DNA from: a virus
Virus record (IMG/VR): IMGVR_UViG_3300032896_000001
Location: 1-64,000 of that record
DNA: 64,000 bases
Direction: 5' to 3' (one strand)
Shown: one piece after another, positions 55,008 to 63,538 of the stretch
How positions within the stretch are numbered: position 1 is the first letter of the stretch
Layout of the letters: the number at the start of each line of letters is the position of its first letter
Position numbers and translations under genes: made by a program
The notes under the pieces: generated by a model
Databases searched by the model: none
What the model saw: only the letters and a program-made list of their open reading frames with translations
What the model was told of the DNA's origin: nothing

Positions 55008-56390
55008 GTGGTCGCCAGGCCGAACCTGACCCTGACCCTCACCCCTCCGGGCGGCAGCCCGGTCCAGGTTCAGTCGATGCTCGCCTACGAGGGCCACAGC
55101 AACGACTTCACCATCACGCAGAACTTCGGCCGGCAGGGCGACACCGCGTCGTTCCCGCTGGTCGACGAGTACTCGGGGACGCCGAACCTGGCCTATGTCG
55201 AGCCGATGACGCTGGTGTCGCTTTACGACGGGAACTGCTCGCAGACGCTGTTCGCCGGGGTCGTCAGCGACCCGAACCTGTCGCCGACGAGCCCGACCCG
55301 CAACGAGTGGACGCTCAACTGCACCGACTACACCTATTACGCGGACAAAGCGATCGTGCACGGCGTCTACAACGGGCTGACCGCGGACGTGGTGATCGTC
55401 GACCTGGTGGCGCAGGCGAACTGCGGGATCAGCGCCGCGACGGTCGCGGACGGCGGGTTCGTCGCCCCGGGTCCGGTGCTGCCGAACCTGATCCTCAACT
55501 ACGGCAGCCTGAGCGACGCGTGGCGGAAGCTGGCGACCCTCGCCGGGGCGGCGACCCCGTACGGGTGGTACGTCGACCAGAACCGGGCGCTCCACTTCTT
55601 CGACGCGAGCACGGCGATCGACTCCGGGGTGACGGTCACCACGACGCCGACCGTCGGCGGGTCGACGACCCAGTGCCACATGCTGCTCGACAATACGAAC
55701 AATTACGAGTGGGATGGCACATCATTGCACAATAAGGTACTTGTGCAGGGCGCCACCCAGACGATCTCGCAGCCGACGAGCGGGCCCGCCACGGACGTGT
55801 GGCTCGCCGACGGCGCGCAGCAGGCATGGCCGCTCCGCTACACCGTCTCCGGCACCCCGTCGCTGACCGTCGGCGGCGTCAGCCAGACCGTGACGTCGGT
55901 GACGCCCGGGACCGCCTCCCCGTCCGGCTGGTCATGCCAGCAGAACGCGTTCGGCCAGTACTTCCTCTGGTCGTCGACCCCGCCCGGCGCCGGGAACGTC
56001 ATCGAATGCTGGTACTCCTACCAGGTGCCCGTCGTCGCCCAGGCCACCGACTACAGCTCCGTCGCCACCTACAACGGGCCGAACGGCGGGGTCTTCGCCG
56101 AGTTCATCTCCGACACGACCCTCACGACCGCGCCGATGGCATTGGCCCGCGCGCAGCAGGAACGGCAGGAGTACGCGTTCGCCGCCGAGAAGTGCACCTT
56201 CAACACCAGCGAGGACTTCCTCGGCTGGGTGAGGGCCGGCGACACCTTCACCTACGTGAACCAGTTCATCCCCGACTCCGAGCGGTCATGGGCGCTCGGG
56301 GTGAACGACACGTTCATCTGCACCGCGAACACCATCACGTTCGGCACCGGCGGTTATCGCCAAATGCAGCCGACCGGGGTCCGGCTCTGA
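55008..56390 (+). CDS. Tail tip/distal tail hub protein
   Basis: A 460-residue beta-rich protein. N-terminal strands (DFTITQNFGRQGDTASFPLV), a hub-like core (LNCTDYTYYADKAIVHGVYN, TPYGWYVDQNRALHFFDAST) and a C-terminal region (LGWVRAGDTFTYVNQFIPDS) resemble phage tail hub proteins following the tape measure. GTG start. An AT-rich codon patch lies at 55680-55740. Confidence 0.75.
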   Translation: MVARPNLTLTLTPPGGSPVQVQSMLAYEGHSNDFTITQNFGRQGDTASFPLVDEYSGTPNLAYVEPMTLVSLYDGNCSQTLFAGVVSDPNLSPTSPTRNEWTLNCTDYTYYADKAIVHGVYNGLTADVVIVDLVAQANCGISAATVADGGFVAPGPVLPNLILNYGSLSDAWRKLATLAGAATPYGWYVDQNRALHFFDASTAIDSGVTVTTTPTVGGSTTQCHMLLDNTNNYEWDGTSLHNKVLVQGATQTISQPTSGPATDVWLADGAQQAWPLRYTVSGTPSLTVGGVSQTVTSVTPGTASPSGWSCQQNAFGQYFLWSSTPPGAGNVIECWYSYQVPVVAQATDYSSVATYNGPNGGVFAEFISDTTLTTAPMALARAQQERQEYAFAAEKCTFNTSEDFLGWVRAGDTFTYVNQFIPDSERSWALGVNDTFICTANTITFGTGGYRQMQPTGVRL

Positions 56391-56485
56391 CGTGAAGAGC
56401 AAGGGCGGGGCTTAACCGGACGTGACCCGGAGGCGCTCCCGCCGCCCAAGCCACGCCTACATGATAACCGGGGGTGGCCTGACCG

Positions 56486-56695
56486 ATGCCCGGCGTCTTC
56501 CGCCCGTCCACACTCGCGGACGTCCTCAACACGATCCAGCAGCAGGCGATCGGCGACACCGACACCAGCGTCTCCGGGGTCGGCTACATCGCGGAGGCCG
56601 ACGACCAGATGACCGTGGCCGACTCCGCGACCGCGACGGCCGGGACGAACCCGACGTGGGGAAACGGCGAGTGGGGCTCGGTGGCCTGGTCATGA
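56486..56695 (+). CDS. Small tail-region protein
   Basis: A 69-residue protein (TLADVLNTIQQQAIGDTDTS) with a Thr/Gly-rich end. GGTGGCC precedes the ATG at moderate distance; ATGA overlap with the next gene. Probably a minor structural or assembly protein. Confidence 0.58.
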   Translation: MPGVFRPSTLADVLNTIQQQAIGDTDTSVSGVGYIAEADDQMTVADSATATAGTNPTWGNGEWGSVAWS

Positions 56696-57213
56696 TCGCC
56701 GCCGAGGGCATCCCGCTGAACGGCCGGCTGTCGGTCTCCGTCATCCGCCCGGACGGCACGATCCGCGACCGGCGCGAGGGCCGCAACGTCGTCTGCGCCG
56801 CCGGGTACACCGCGCTCGCGGCGGCGCTCGTGTGGTCCGGGATCCAGGACCAGGCGAACAACCTCGGCGTCACCTCCCCGACCTTCCTGACTCCCCTGTA
56901 CGGGGCGGTCGGCAGCGGCTCCGGCACCCCGGCCAACAGCGACACGGCGCTGTTCTCCGAGCTCGGCCGGCAGACGGTCGGGGCGGGGGCGTCGAGCCCG
57001 GCCACGTCGAGCATCCCGGCCGAGGCGACGTTCCTCTTCTACTTCCCGCAGCAGCTCGCGACGTGGACCGTCACCGAGGCGGGGGCGTTCGCCGGGGGAA
57101 CCTCCGCGGCGGGGTCGGGGACGCTGCTCGACCACTGGGCGTTCAGCCCGTCCGTCACCGTGCCCACAACCGACACGCTGCTTTTGCAGATCAGTCTGCT
57201 GCTAGGGCCTTGA
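56692..57213 (+). CDS. Minor tail protein
   Basis: A 173-residue protein starting with strands (LSVSVIRPDGTIRDRREGRN), then AGYTALAAALVWSGIQDQAN, FLYFPQQLATWTVTEAGAF-like strands and a hydrophobic end. This pattern (Asp/Gly strands plus TxTExGxF motif) is widespread in tail-fibre associated proteins. ATG in an ATGA overlap. Confidence 0.68.
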   Translation: MIAAEGIPLNGRLSVSVIRPDGTIRDRREGRNVVCAAGYTALAAALVWSGIQDQANNLGVTSPTFLTPLYGAVGSGSGTPANSDTALFSELGRQTVGAGASSPATSSIPAEATFLFYFPQQLATWTVTEAGAFAGGTSAAGSGTLLDHWAFSPSVTVPTTDTLLLQISLLLGP

Positions 57214-57294
57214 ATTCGAAAACAGCCGCTCGCAGCGCCATCTTACCGGGCCTGCCGCCCCCGCGCTCGTTCTCGCAGTCACCGGGGGTGAGCG

Positions 57295-58017
57295 TTGCCC
57301 ACCCCGGCATGGCTAGGCGCGACCAGCGGATACAACGCGTACGCAGGCCAGATAAACCAATTCTTGGGCGTTCACGCCATTTCGTACATTTATCAGGGCG
57401 TCGAGACCGCCATCGAGCCGACCCTCGGGAGCGGGACCGTGAGCAGCGACGGGCTTTACGTCGCCCAGTCGTTCGCGACCGCCGCGGGCCAGACCGCGAT
57501 CGGGTACGTCACGGCGGAGGTCGGGGTCACGGGGTCGCCGGGGCCGCTGGCGGTCAGTGTCCAGGCGAGCTCCGGCGGGGCGCCGTCGGGGACGGCGCTG
57601 GTGACGACGATGCTCCCGGAGGAGCTCGCGGGGACTCCCGCGTCGGTGATGCTCCCGGTGACCGGGCTCACGGCGGCCACGACGTACTGGATCGTCTTCG
57701 CCGCGGCCGGCGACGCGAGCGACTACTTCACCCTTTACAAGAGCAACCAGACCTCCGGCGTTTCCACCAGCGCGAACGGCACGTCGTGGACCGCGCAGGC
57801 TTACGGGATCGTGTACGCCGTGTACGACCAGTCGCCCGTCGCGCCGCTCGCGGGCACATGGGAGGACTCCGGGGCCCGCTGGACGGCCCTGGCCTACAAC
57901 GGGTCCGGGCAGCTGTCGGGGCTGAAGGAGTTCACGACGGGGCAGTCCGCGGCCGGCTACACGGCGTCGTCCCGGGCGCTGTCGTACTCCGGGACGCTCC
58001 CGGCGGGGGTGGCCTAG
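57295..58017 (+). CDS. Minor tail protein, beta-rich
   Basis: A 240-residue, Thr/Ser/Gly/Ala-rich protein (TGLTAATTYWIVFAAAGDAS). Its end (WEDSGARWTALAYNGSGQLS, then SYSGTLPAG) is repeated with changes at the end of the 58623 protein (WEDSGARITTMVYAGAGGQL), and parts of the first half also correspond, so the two are paralogues. TTG start. Likely a receptor-binding or tail-surface protein. Confidence 0.68.
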   Translation: MPTPAWLGATSGYNAYAGQINQFLGVHAISYIYQGVETAIEPTLGSGTVSSDGLYVAQSFATAAGQTAIGYVTAEVGVTGSPGPLAVSVQASSGGAPSGTALVTTMLPEELAGTPASVMLPVTGLTAATTYWIVFAAAGDASDYFTLYKSNQTSGVSTSANGTSWTAQAYGIVYAVYDQSPVAPLAGTWEDSGARWTALAYNGSGQLSGLKEFTTGQSAAGYTASSRALSYSGTLPAGVA

Positions 58018-58587
58018 ATGGCGAGCACGATCGAGCTGCTGCTGCTCGCCCTGCGGGACTCCCGGCCGCCCGTCGCCTCGTGGACGAGCATCGCGACCCA
58101 CGCCAACGCGAACTCGACGACGCCGCTGCAGCTCACCGACGCGTGGACGATCCCCGCCTACGACGCGCAGCCGGGCACCATCTACGAGGTGGAGTGCCCG
58201 TTCTCCGGGCTGTGGGAGGGCGAGGCGCTCACCTTCGAGATCAGCGTCGACGGGTCGTCCTCGGGGATAGCGGACGTCACGGTCGGCGCCGTGTTCCTCT
58301 CCTCGGCGACCACGTTCGCGGGGACGGTGCGGGCGAAGATCCAGTTCACCGCGACGGGGGCGTCCGGGAACTTCACGGCGTTCATCGACGGGACGATGGG
58401 CGACCTGGCGGCGAACCGGATCTCCGGGTCCAGCGGGAACACGGTGACGCTCAACGGGCAGGGGCTCACGAACGCCCTGAACACCACCACGTCGCACACC
58501 ATCCAGCTCAGCACGGCATGGGGCGCGGCGGCGACGGGGCAGACGGTCACCGGGCAGGGCAGCACGTACACCCGGAAGGGCCCGTGA
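58018..58587 (+). CDS. Minor tail protein
   Basis: A 189-residue beta-rich protein beginning directly after the previous stop. Strands such as GTIYEVECPFSGLWEGEALT and AKIQFTATGASGNFTAFIDG suggest a jelly-roll or carbohydrate-binding fold common in tail proteins; not confirmed. Confidence 0.65.
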   Translation: MASTIELLLLALRDSRPPVASWTSIATHANANSTTPLQLTDAWTIPAYDAQPGTIYEVECPFSGLWEGEALTFEISVDGSSSGIADVTVGAVFLSSATTFAGTVRAKIQFTATGASGNFTAFIDGTMGDLAANRISGSSGNTVTLNGQGLTNALNTTTSHTIQLSTAWGAAATGQTVTGQGSTYTRKGP

Positions 58588-58622
58588 CGGCGCCCCCTGG
58601 CCGGGAACCCTAGGCGGCCCCG

Positions 58623-60506
58623 GTGCCCTTCATCGTCGACGAGGGCGGCTCGGACGCGCTCCTCGCCGAGGACGGGAGCAGCCTCCTCGCCGAGAGCTCC
58701 ACGCCCGGGCCGGGATGGCAGGCGGCCCGCACGGGCCTGCCCGGCGACGCCAGCGCGGTCAACTACCCCGCCCAGGCCGGCCAGTTCCTCATCACCCACG
58801 CGATCGCCCCCGTGTACGCCGGGAACCAGATCGTCGCCTCGACGGGCGCGGCCGACTGGTCCGGCGTCCAGTGGGTGAGCCTCGGGGCCTCCGACGTCGA
58901 CCAGCCGTTCACGATGCCGTCCGGGTCGACCGCGGTCGGCCGGGTGACGCTTCCGCTGTCCCCGGCGGGGAACGGCGCCGACGTCACCGTGTCGCTGTGC
59001 GCGGACTCCGGCGGCGCCCCGGGCTCCGTCATCGTCTCGACCCGGGTCCCGGCGGCGCACCTGGCGCAGCTCGCCGCCCCGTCCGGCCTCGGGTCGGGCG
59101 GGCCGCTCGCGACCGCGCAGAGCAACACGATGATGTTCGGCGCCGGGACGACCGCCGCCTGGGCGCAGCCCGCCGTGTCGCTGAACGGCTCCGGGAACTA
59201 CGCCGCGCCCGTCACCAGCGGGAACTACACCATCCTGCTCGCCGGGTTCGACGCCACGGCGTCCGCCGCCGTGGCGACCGTGGCGACGATCGCCTACCTC
59301 GGCGGCGGCGCGATCTCGGGGCCCGTCCCGCAGCCGTCCGTGCCGCAGGCCGCGTTCCAGGCGATGGCCGCCGCCACCGCGGACACGGTCGTCTTCGCGG
59401 GCGGCACCAGCGGCCCCGGCCACTACTTCGCCAGCGTGTGGACCGCGTCGTGGGACCCGTCGACCGGGACGGTCGGGGCGTGGACCGCGCAGACGTCCCT
59501 CCCGGCGGCGGTCGTCTCGGGCGGCATGGCGGCGTCGGGCAGCACCGTCTACGTCGCCGGCGGGAACACCGCCGACACCGCCGCCACGTCGACCGCCGCG
59601 GTCTGGCAGGCCAGCGCCGTCAACGGGCAGATCCAGTCATGGGCGGCGGGCCCGTCGCTGCCGCAGGCGGTCAGCGGCCCCTACGTCGCGGTCGTGAACG
59701 GGTGGCTGGTCGTCGCCGGCGGCGCGAACGCCTCCGGGACGGCCGTCACGTCCGTGTGGTGCTCCCAGATCCAGGCGGACGGCTCCCTCGGGGGCTGGCA
59801 GCCGGGCCCGTCCCTGCCGGCCCCCGCCTACGCCTACTCGCCCGGCTGGAACCTCGCCGTCGCCGGGGACGCGATGTCCGTCGTCGCCGGCAGCACGACA
59901 GGCGGCGCCACCACCGAAACGCAGACGCTGACCGTGACCGCGGACGGCCCCGCCCCCGCATGGCAGGTCATGCAGGTCTACAACGCAGGCGGCCAGTGGC
60001 AGACCGCGGCCTACCCGGGCGCGGCCGGCGGGTCATGGGAGGTCTTCAACCTCCACCTCGCCACCTACGACACGGTCCCCCTCGTCCCCCTGCCGATGAT
60101 CTCCGTCCCGCTCCCCGCCACCGGCCTCACCTCCGGCGGGACCTACCACATCCTCTGCCACCAGGACGCCGGCGGCGACCTCAACGACTACACGACGCTC
60201 GGCCTCGACCCGTCCGCGCTCCCCGCCCCGGCGCAGACCCGGCCGAACGCCGGCGGGTCGTGGACCGGGCAGCCCGACGGGTACGCGGTCATCGCGTCCG
60301 TGTGGGACCAGACCCCCGGCGGGCGGATCCTCCACACCTGGGAGGATTCAGGCGCGAGGATCACGACCATGGTCTACGCCGGGGCGGGCGGGCAGCTCCT
60401 CGGCCTCTGCGAGGCGACGGAGTTCGAGGACGGGACGATGCTCGCCGCCGTCACCCAGGTCACCTACACCGGCTCGCTCCCGGCCGGGACCGTGCAGCTC
60501 GCGTAG
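58623..60506 (+). CDS. Tail protein with Kelch-like propeller
   Basis: A 627-residue protein. N- and C-terminal parts match the 57295 protein; the middle (about 245-445) inserts five or so repeats of a Kelch-like unit: DTVVFAGGTSGPGHYFASVW, TVYVAGGNTADTAATSTAAV, WLVVAGGANASGTAVTSVW, each followed by W...G(P/T)SLP. Kelch repeats form beta-propellers that bind glycans or proteins, so a host-surface role is plausible. GTG start. Confidence 0.72.
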   Translation: MPFIVDEGGSDALLAEDGSSLLAESSTPGPGWQAARTGLPGDASAVNYPAQAGQFLITHAIAPVYAGNQIVASTGAADWSGVQWVSLGASDVDQPFTMPSGSTAVGRVTLPLSPAGNGADVTVSLCADSGGAPGSVIVSTRVPAAHLAQLAAPSGLGSGGPLATAQSNTMMFGAGTTAAWAQPAVSLNGSGNYAAPVTSGNYTILLAGFDATASAAVATVATIAYLGGGAISGPVPQPSVPQAAFQAMAAATADTVVFAGGTSGPGHYFASVWTASWDPSTGTVGAWTAQTSLPAAVVSGGMAASGSTVYVAGGNTADTAATSTAAVWQASAVNGQIQSWAAGPSLPQAVSGPYVAVVNGWLVVAGGANASGTAVTSVWCSQIQADGSLGGWQPGPSLPAPAYAYSPGWNLAVAGDAMSVVAGSTTGGATTETQTLTVTADGPAPAWQVMQVYNAGGQWQTAAYPGAAGGSWEVFNLHLATYDTVPLVPLPMISVPLPATGLTSGGTYHILCHQDAGGDLNDYTTLGLDPSALPAPAQTRPNAGGSWTGQPDGYAVIASVWDQTPGGRILHTWEDSGARITTMVYAGAGGQLLGLCEATEFEDGTMLAAVTQVTYTGSLPAGTVQLA

Positions 60507-60570
60507 GCATCTGACCGGCAGGCCGGGGAGGGGCGCGCAGCGGCGGTTTCTGCGGCTTCACGCCTCCTCG

Positions 60571-60603
60571 CCGCCGCCGAAGCGGAGCCGCGTCAGGCGG
60601 CGG
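60571..60603. other. Hairpin after tail genes
   Basis: CCGCCGCC (60571-60578) pairs with GGCGGCGG (60596-60603) across 17 bases, in the 176-base gap between tail and lysis-region genes. Possible terminator; no T-run. Confidence 0.45.
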
Positions 60604-60682
60604 GGCGCGCCCCTCTCCATCGCACGACTCGCCCGCAGGGCCCGGATGCGGACCGCCCGGAGCCGCCGCGAGGGAGGCGGCT

Positions 60683-61129
60683 GTGCAGTGGCTCCCCATC
60701 GCCCACGGGCTGGCCGCAGGCGCCGCGATCATCTCCCAGGGACCCGGGGCGTCCCTCACCCCGGCCGACTCCGCGAGCTCCAGCGTCGTCGGGTACGTGC
60801 TGGGTTTCGGTCCGCTGGGGATCGTGGCCCTCGCCATGGCGTGGCTGCTCTACAAGGGCTGGCGGCTGGTCCCGCCCGGATTCGAGTCGTCGGTCCGCGA
60901 CGCCGCCCGCGCCGACGCCCGCGCGGACCTGATCGCGGAGCGGGACCGGATCCTGACGGAGAAGCAGGCCGTCGAGGACCAGCGGGACGACGCCCTCACC
61001 ATCGCCCGCGACCAGATCGCGCCGCTTCTCTCCCAGTTCGTCGGCACGACCTCCGCGCTGGTGCCGCTCCTGCAGGAGATCATCCGCGATTCCCCGGCCC
61101 GGCGCCGCAGAGGAGGCGCCGCCCCGTGA
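60683..61129 (+). CDS. Membrane protein with coiled-coil tail, holin-like
   Basis: A 148-residue protein. One clear hydrophobic segment (about 36-58, VVGYVLGFGPLGIVALAMAW) and perhaps a signal-like one at 3-18, then a charged coiled coil (75-115). Small membrane proteins after tail genes are usually holins or lysis regulators. GTG start; GTGA overlap with the next gene. Confidence 0.58.
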   Translation: MQWLPIAHGLAAGAAIISQGPGASLTPADSASSSVVGYVLGFGPLGIVALAMAWLLYKGWRLVPPGFESSVRDAARADARADLIAERDRILTEKQAVEDQRDDALTIARDQIAPLLSQFVGTTSALVPLLQEIIRDSPARRRRGGAAP

Positions 61130-61377
61130 CCGAACCCGACGTGAGGGCCAGCGCGGAACGGGTCCGGGCCGAGGCCGCCGCGCTCCCGTCCGCGGCGGAC
61201 ATCCGCACCCTCGCTGACCGCGCAGTCGCCCTCGGAGGCACCCCCGATATGAGCCTGGACGAGATCCGGACGCTCGCCGACCAGGCCGTCGCGGGCGCCG
61301 AGCAGGTCACCGTGCTCCTGCGGCGGCTGTCGGACCTCCTCTCCGACGCCGCCCCGCCCGCAGGGGGTGGCCTGTGA
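61126..61377 (+). CDS. Small helical protein
   Basis: An 83-residue protein containing two related units, LPSAADIRTLADRAVALGG and SLDEIRTLADQAVAGAE, i.e. an internal repeat of IRTLADxAVA. GTG start in a GTGA overlap. Function unknown; part of the lysis-region operon. Confidence 0.6.
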   Translation: MTEPDVRASAERVRAEAAALPSAADIRTLADRAVALGGTPDMSLDEIRTLADQAVAGAEQVTVLLRRLSDLLSDAAPPAGGGL

Positions 61378-61511
61378 GCGACACCGAGGTCCGGGCCGTC
61401 ATCGGGGAGCTCGAGCAGCTCATGGAGGCGGTGCGCGGCAACGTCGCCGCCCTCCAGGCCATCCTCACCGACACGCCGGAGGTCACTGGTGACCAGCCCG
61501 CCCCAGCCTGA
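61374..61511 (+). CDS. 45-residue hypothetical protein
   Basis: An acidic helix (EVRAVIGELEQLMEAVRGNV) followed by a Pro-rich end. GTG start in a GTGA overlap; ends inside the next gene. Supported mainly by operon position. Confidence 0.5.
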   Translation: MSDTEVRAVIGELEQLMEAVRGNVAALQAILTDTPEVTGDQPAPA

Positions 61512-62043
61512 CCCGGACAGCGCGATCGGGACCGCGCAGACGCTCGCCGCCGCCCTCGACGGCATGGCGGAACGCCTCGCCGAGGTCAACGCGAGCAGCG
61601 AGACCCGCGACGCGCGCCTGACGAAGTACGGGCGGGCGAACCGGCATCGCATCTGGGTGACGTACGCGCTCCTCGCCGTCGACGTGGCGCTCACGATCAT
61701 CGTCGCGTTCCTCGCCGTGCAGGCCGGGAACGCGTCGAGCCGGGCCGAGTCCGCGACCGCGCGGGCCGCCGCCGCGACCGCGGCCGAGGCCGCCCTCCAC
61801 ACCGCGCAGGTCTCCGGGTGCGTCGCGGGCAACCAGGAGCGGTCCGGGGAGCTGGCCTTGTGGACCTACCTGTTCAAGGCGTCCAAGCCGGCGTCCAAGG
61901 CGCAGGCGCAGGCCATCGCGAAGTTCATGGGCCTCGTCGAGTCGACGTTCGCCCCCCGGGATTGCAGTGCTCTGTACTCGCTGACACCACCTAAGCAGCG
62001 GGGATTACAGTCCGGTCGGCATTCCATGCCTTCCCTATCTTGA
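61489..62043 (+). CDS. Single-pass membrane protein, lysis-region type
   Basis: A 184-residue protein: helical N-terminus, one membrane segment (about 57-78, VTYALLAVDVALTIIVAFLA), Ala-rich coil, then CVAGNQERSGELALWTYLFK and FAPRDC, a pattern common to actinophage membrane proteins near the lysis genes. The last 20 residues overlap the reverse HNH gene and may be an altered C-terminus. GTG start. Confidence 0.68.
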   Translation: MTSPPQPDPDSAIGTAQTLAAALDGMAERLAEVNASSETRDARLTKYGRANRHRIWVTYALLAVDVALTIIVAFLAVQAGNASSRAESATARAAAATAAEAALHTAQVSGCVAGNQERSGELALWTYLFKASKPASKAQAQAIAKFMGLVESTFAPRDCSALYSLTPPKQRGLQSGRHSMPSLS

Positions 62044-62338
62044 TGCGGCTGATCGCGGTCTGGCTAACGCCGTAGCGGGCAGCGATGTCAACCTGCCTCT
62101 CGCCTGCGGCCAGGGCGACGTGGATCTGCGCCACTTCCGCTTCGGTTAGCTTCGCAAAGTGGCACGCGCTCCCCCCGGGCCTCATGGTTACGGCGCGGCC
62201 CTGATGCTCTGACCTCGGCCGGGGAACGAGGTGTCGCGGGTTGCAGCACAAGCGGTGGGCGCACATGCCGGGCTTGCAGTCCCCGTCGCGTACGGCCTGG
62301 TTGTGGCAGTCGTGGTCGACTTCCCACCCGGTACCCAA
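61991..62338 (-). CDS. 5'-truncated HNH endonuclease with HTH
   Basis: A 115-residue frame from a TTG. It starts directly in the second half of an HNH domain (WEVDHDCHN, CAHRLCCNPRHL) and lacks the CW.W...AYE part found in complete members. The C-terminal part (TEAEVAQIHVALAAGERQVD then ARYGVSQTAISRIKIG) is an HTH typical of homing nucleases. Probably a remnant; it separates two plus-strand genes. Confidence 0.62.
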   Translation of the reverse strand: MGTGWEVDHDCHNQAVRDGDCKPGMCAHRLCCNPRHLVPRPRSEHQGRAVTMRPGGSACHFAKLTEAEVAQIHVALAAGERQVDIAARYGVSQTAISRIKIGKAWNADRTVIPAA

Positions 62339-62369
62339 ATTCTATCAGTGGCGAAGGGAGCGCAGGCCG

Positions 62370-62918
62370 ATGGCTCTCGATGACCGCGTGGTGGCCGCGC
62401 ACGAGCAGGCCGGAGCGCACTATGAGCGCCGCACCCTGCGGGAGGTCGTCGCCTACCCGGAGCATGGTCCCCGCGAGTCGGATCCGCATTACAAGATCTT
62501 CAACGCGGCAAAGCACCATCTCGTGCATGTCCTCGGCGTGGGCTGCTGGATAGGCGGCGCGACCCTCGCGCAGGTCAAGGCCGGGCTGCCTGACGGCCAC
62601 CGCTGCGCGGGCGCGACGCAACTCGAGGCGCACCACGCCGTCGCGGAGTTCTCCGGGCTGAACGAGATCGACTGGCAGAAGGTCGCGAAGGACTTCCCGC
62701 AGGCGGAGCTGCACTCGGACGAGGATTTCCTACGCTTTGCGGAGTCAGAGGGCGGGCTGACCATAGTCTGCGACAAGCATCACAGATTCGCAGGTACAGG
62801 AATACATTCCGTCACATATCCCGCGTGGCTGCTAGACCGCTATGCGCGCGACGATTGGGAGTTCCTGGCCCCGGCCGAGGCTAAGAAGCCAGACGCCGCC
62901 AAACGGCCCCGGGTCTAG
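62370..62918 (+). CDS. Phage HNH-type protein
   Basis: A 182-residue protein: GATQLEAHHAVAEFSGLNEI (about 78-97) and LTIVCDKHHRFAGTGIHSVT (about 130-149) carry the HH and HH/H elements of an HNH variant common near lysis genes in actinophages. AAGGGAG precedes the ATG. It could act in packaging or recombination. The last 87 bases overlap the reverse HNH gene at 62832. AT-rich codons at 62745-62825. Confidence 0.65.
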   Translation: MALDDRVVAAHEQAGAHYERRTLREVVAYPEHGPRESDPHYKIFNAAKHHLVHVLGVGCWIGGATLAQVKAGLPDGHRCAGATQLEAHHAVAEFSGLNEIDWQKVAKDFPQAELHSDEDFLRFAESEGGLTIVCDKHHRFAGTGIHSVTYPAWLLDRYARDDWEFLAPAEAKKPDAAKRPRV

Positions 62919-63476
62919 CTCGCGCCCGGCCCGCTTCTCGGCGACGTGAAGCCTGCGATGGGCGCTCAAACTCGGAAGCGCGATGAGGTTGGCCGGGCAG
63001 TTGTCGGCGCGGTCCCTGTTGCGGTGGTGCACCTGCTCCTCGGTCGTCAGCAGTCGCCCTAGGTGCTGCTCGGCGACGAGTCGGTGCTCGTGGACGTAGC
63101 GGCCACCGTGGACAAGCTTTCCCTGGTAATCGTCCGGCGGGAGAACGCGCACGTAGCCGCCGCCGTCGACGAACCTGCCGCCCTTCCACTTGCCGGACTT
63201 CTCGCGGCGGTTCGGGCTGTCCGCCTGCGCCGCCGAGATGCGTTCGCGGTGAGTCTCGCTGCCGAACAGGCTTGCGTCCGGGTAAAGCCGGAGCACCGAA
63301 TAGCAGCTCTTGCAGAGCCCCTTCGAGAACGGCAGGCGCACCTGCCCGCACCGGGCGCAGGCGACCGGCGTTCCGTTCTCGTACCGCCAGCGGACGTAAC
63401 AGGGCGAGCACATCTTGCGCCCGACGAACGTCCGAGTCTTTCCGCAGCGAACGCACTCCCCAACAGTTCTCGGCAT
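62832..63476 (-). CDS. HNH endonuclease with zinc ribbons
   Basis: A 214-residue protein. Two zinc ribbons (CVRCGKTRTFVGRKMCSPC; CARCGQVRLPFSKGLCKSC) precede a strand region (YVRVLPPDDYQGKL) and an HNH domain (YVHEHRLVAEQHLGRLLTTE, EQVHHRNRDRADNCPANLIA). Typical free-standing homing endonuclease. ATG start; TAGAAT lies 7 bases upstream, so its mRNA may be short-leadered. The C-terminus overlaps the 62370 gene. Confidence 0.8.
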   Translation of the reverse strand: MPRTVGECVRCGKTRTFVGRKMCSPCYVRWRYENGTPVACARCGQVRLPFSKGLCKSCYSVLRLYPDASLFGSETHRERISAAQADSPNRREKSGKWKGGRFVDGGGYVRVLPPDDYQGKLVHGGRYVHEHRLVAEQHLGRLLTTEEQVHHRNRDRADNCPANLIALPSLSAHRRLHVAEKRAGRELDPGPFGGVWLLSLGRGQELPIVARIAV

Positions 63477-63538
63477 GAAGTTAATTCTACATGATCAGTT
63501 GGGCGCTGGTATTTCGATGAAGTGATCGGGGTGACTAG

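Noticed and set aside
51554-55042. A 1,162-codon minus-strand frame opposite the tape measure gene
   Set aside because: Strong Arg/Asp/Gly bias typical of antisense frames; the plus strand encodes a clear tape measure with expected features.
56832-60514. Long plus-strand alternative frames (593 and 599 codons) across minor tail genes
   Set aside because: They are Arg-rich shadows of the beta-rich tail proteins in another frame and ignore well-placed starts and stops.
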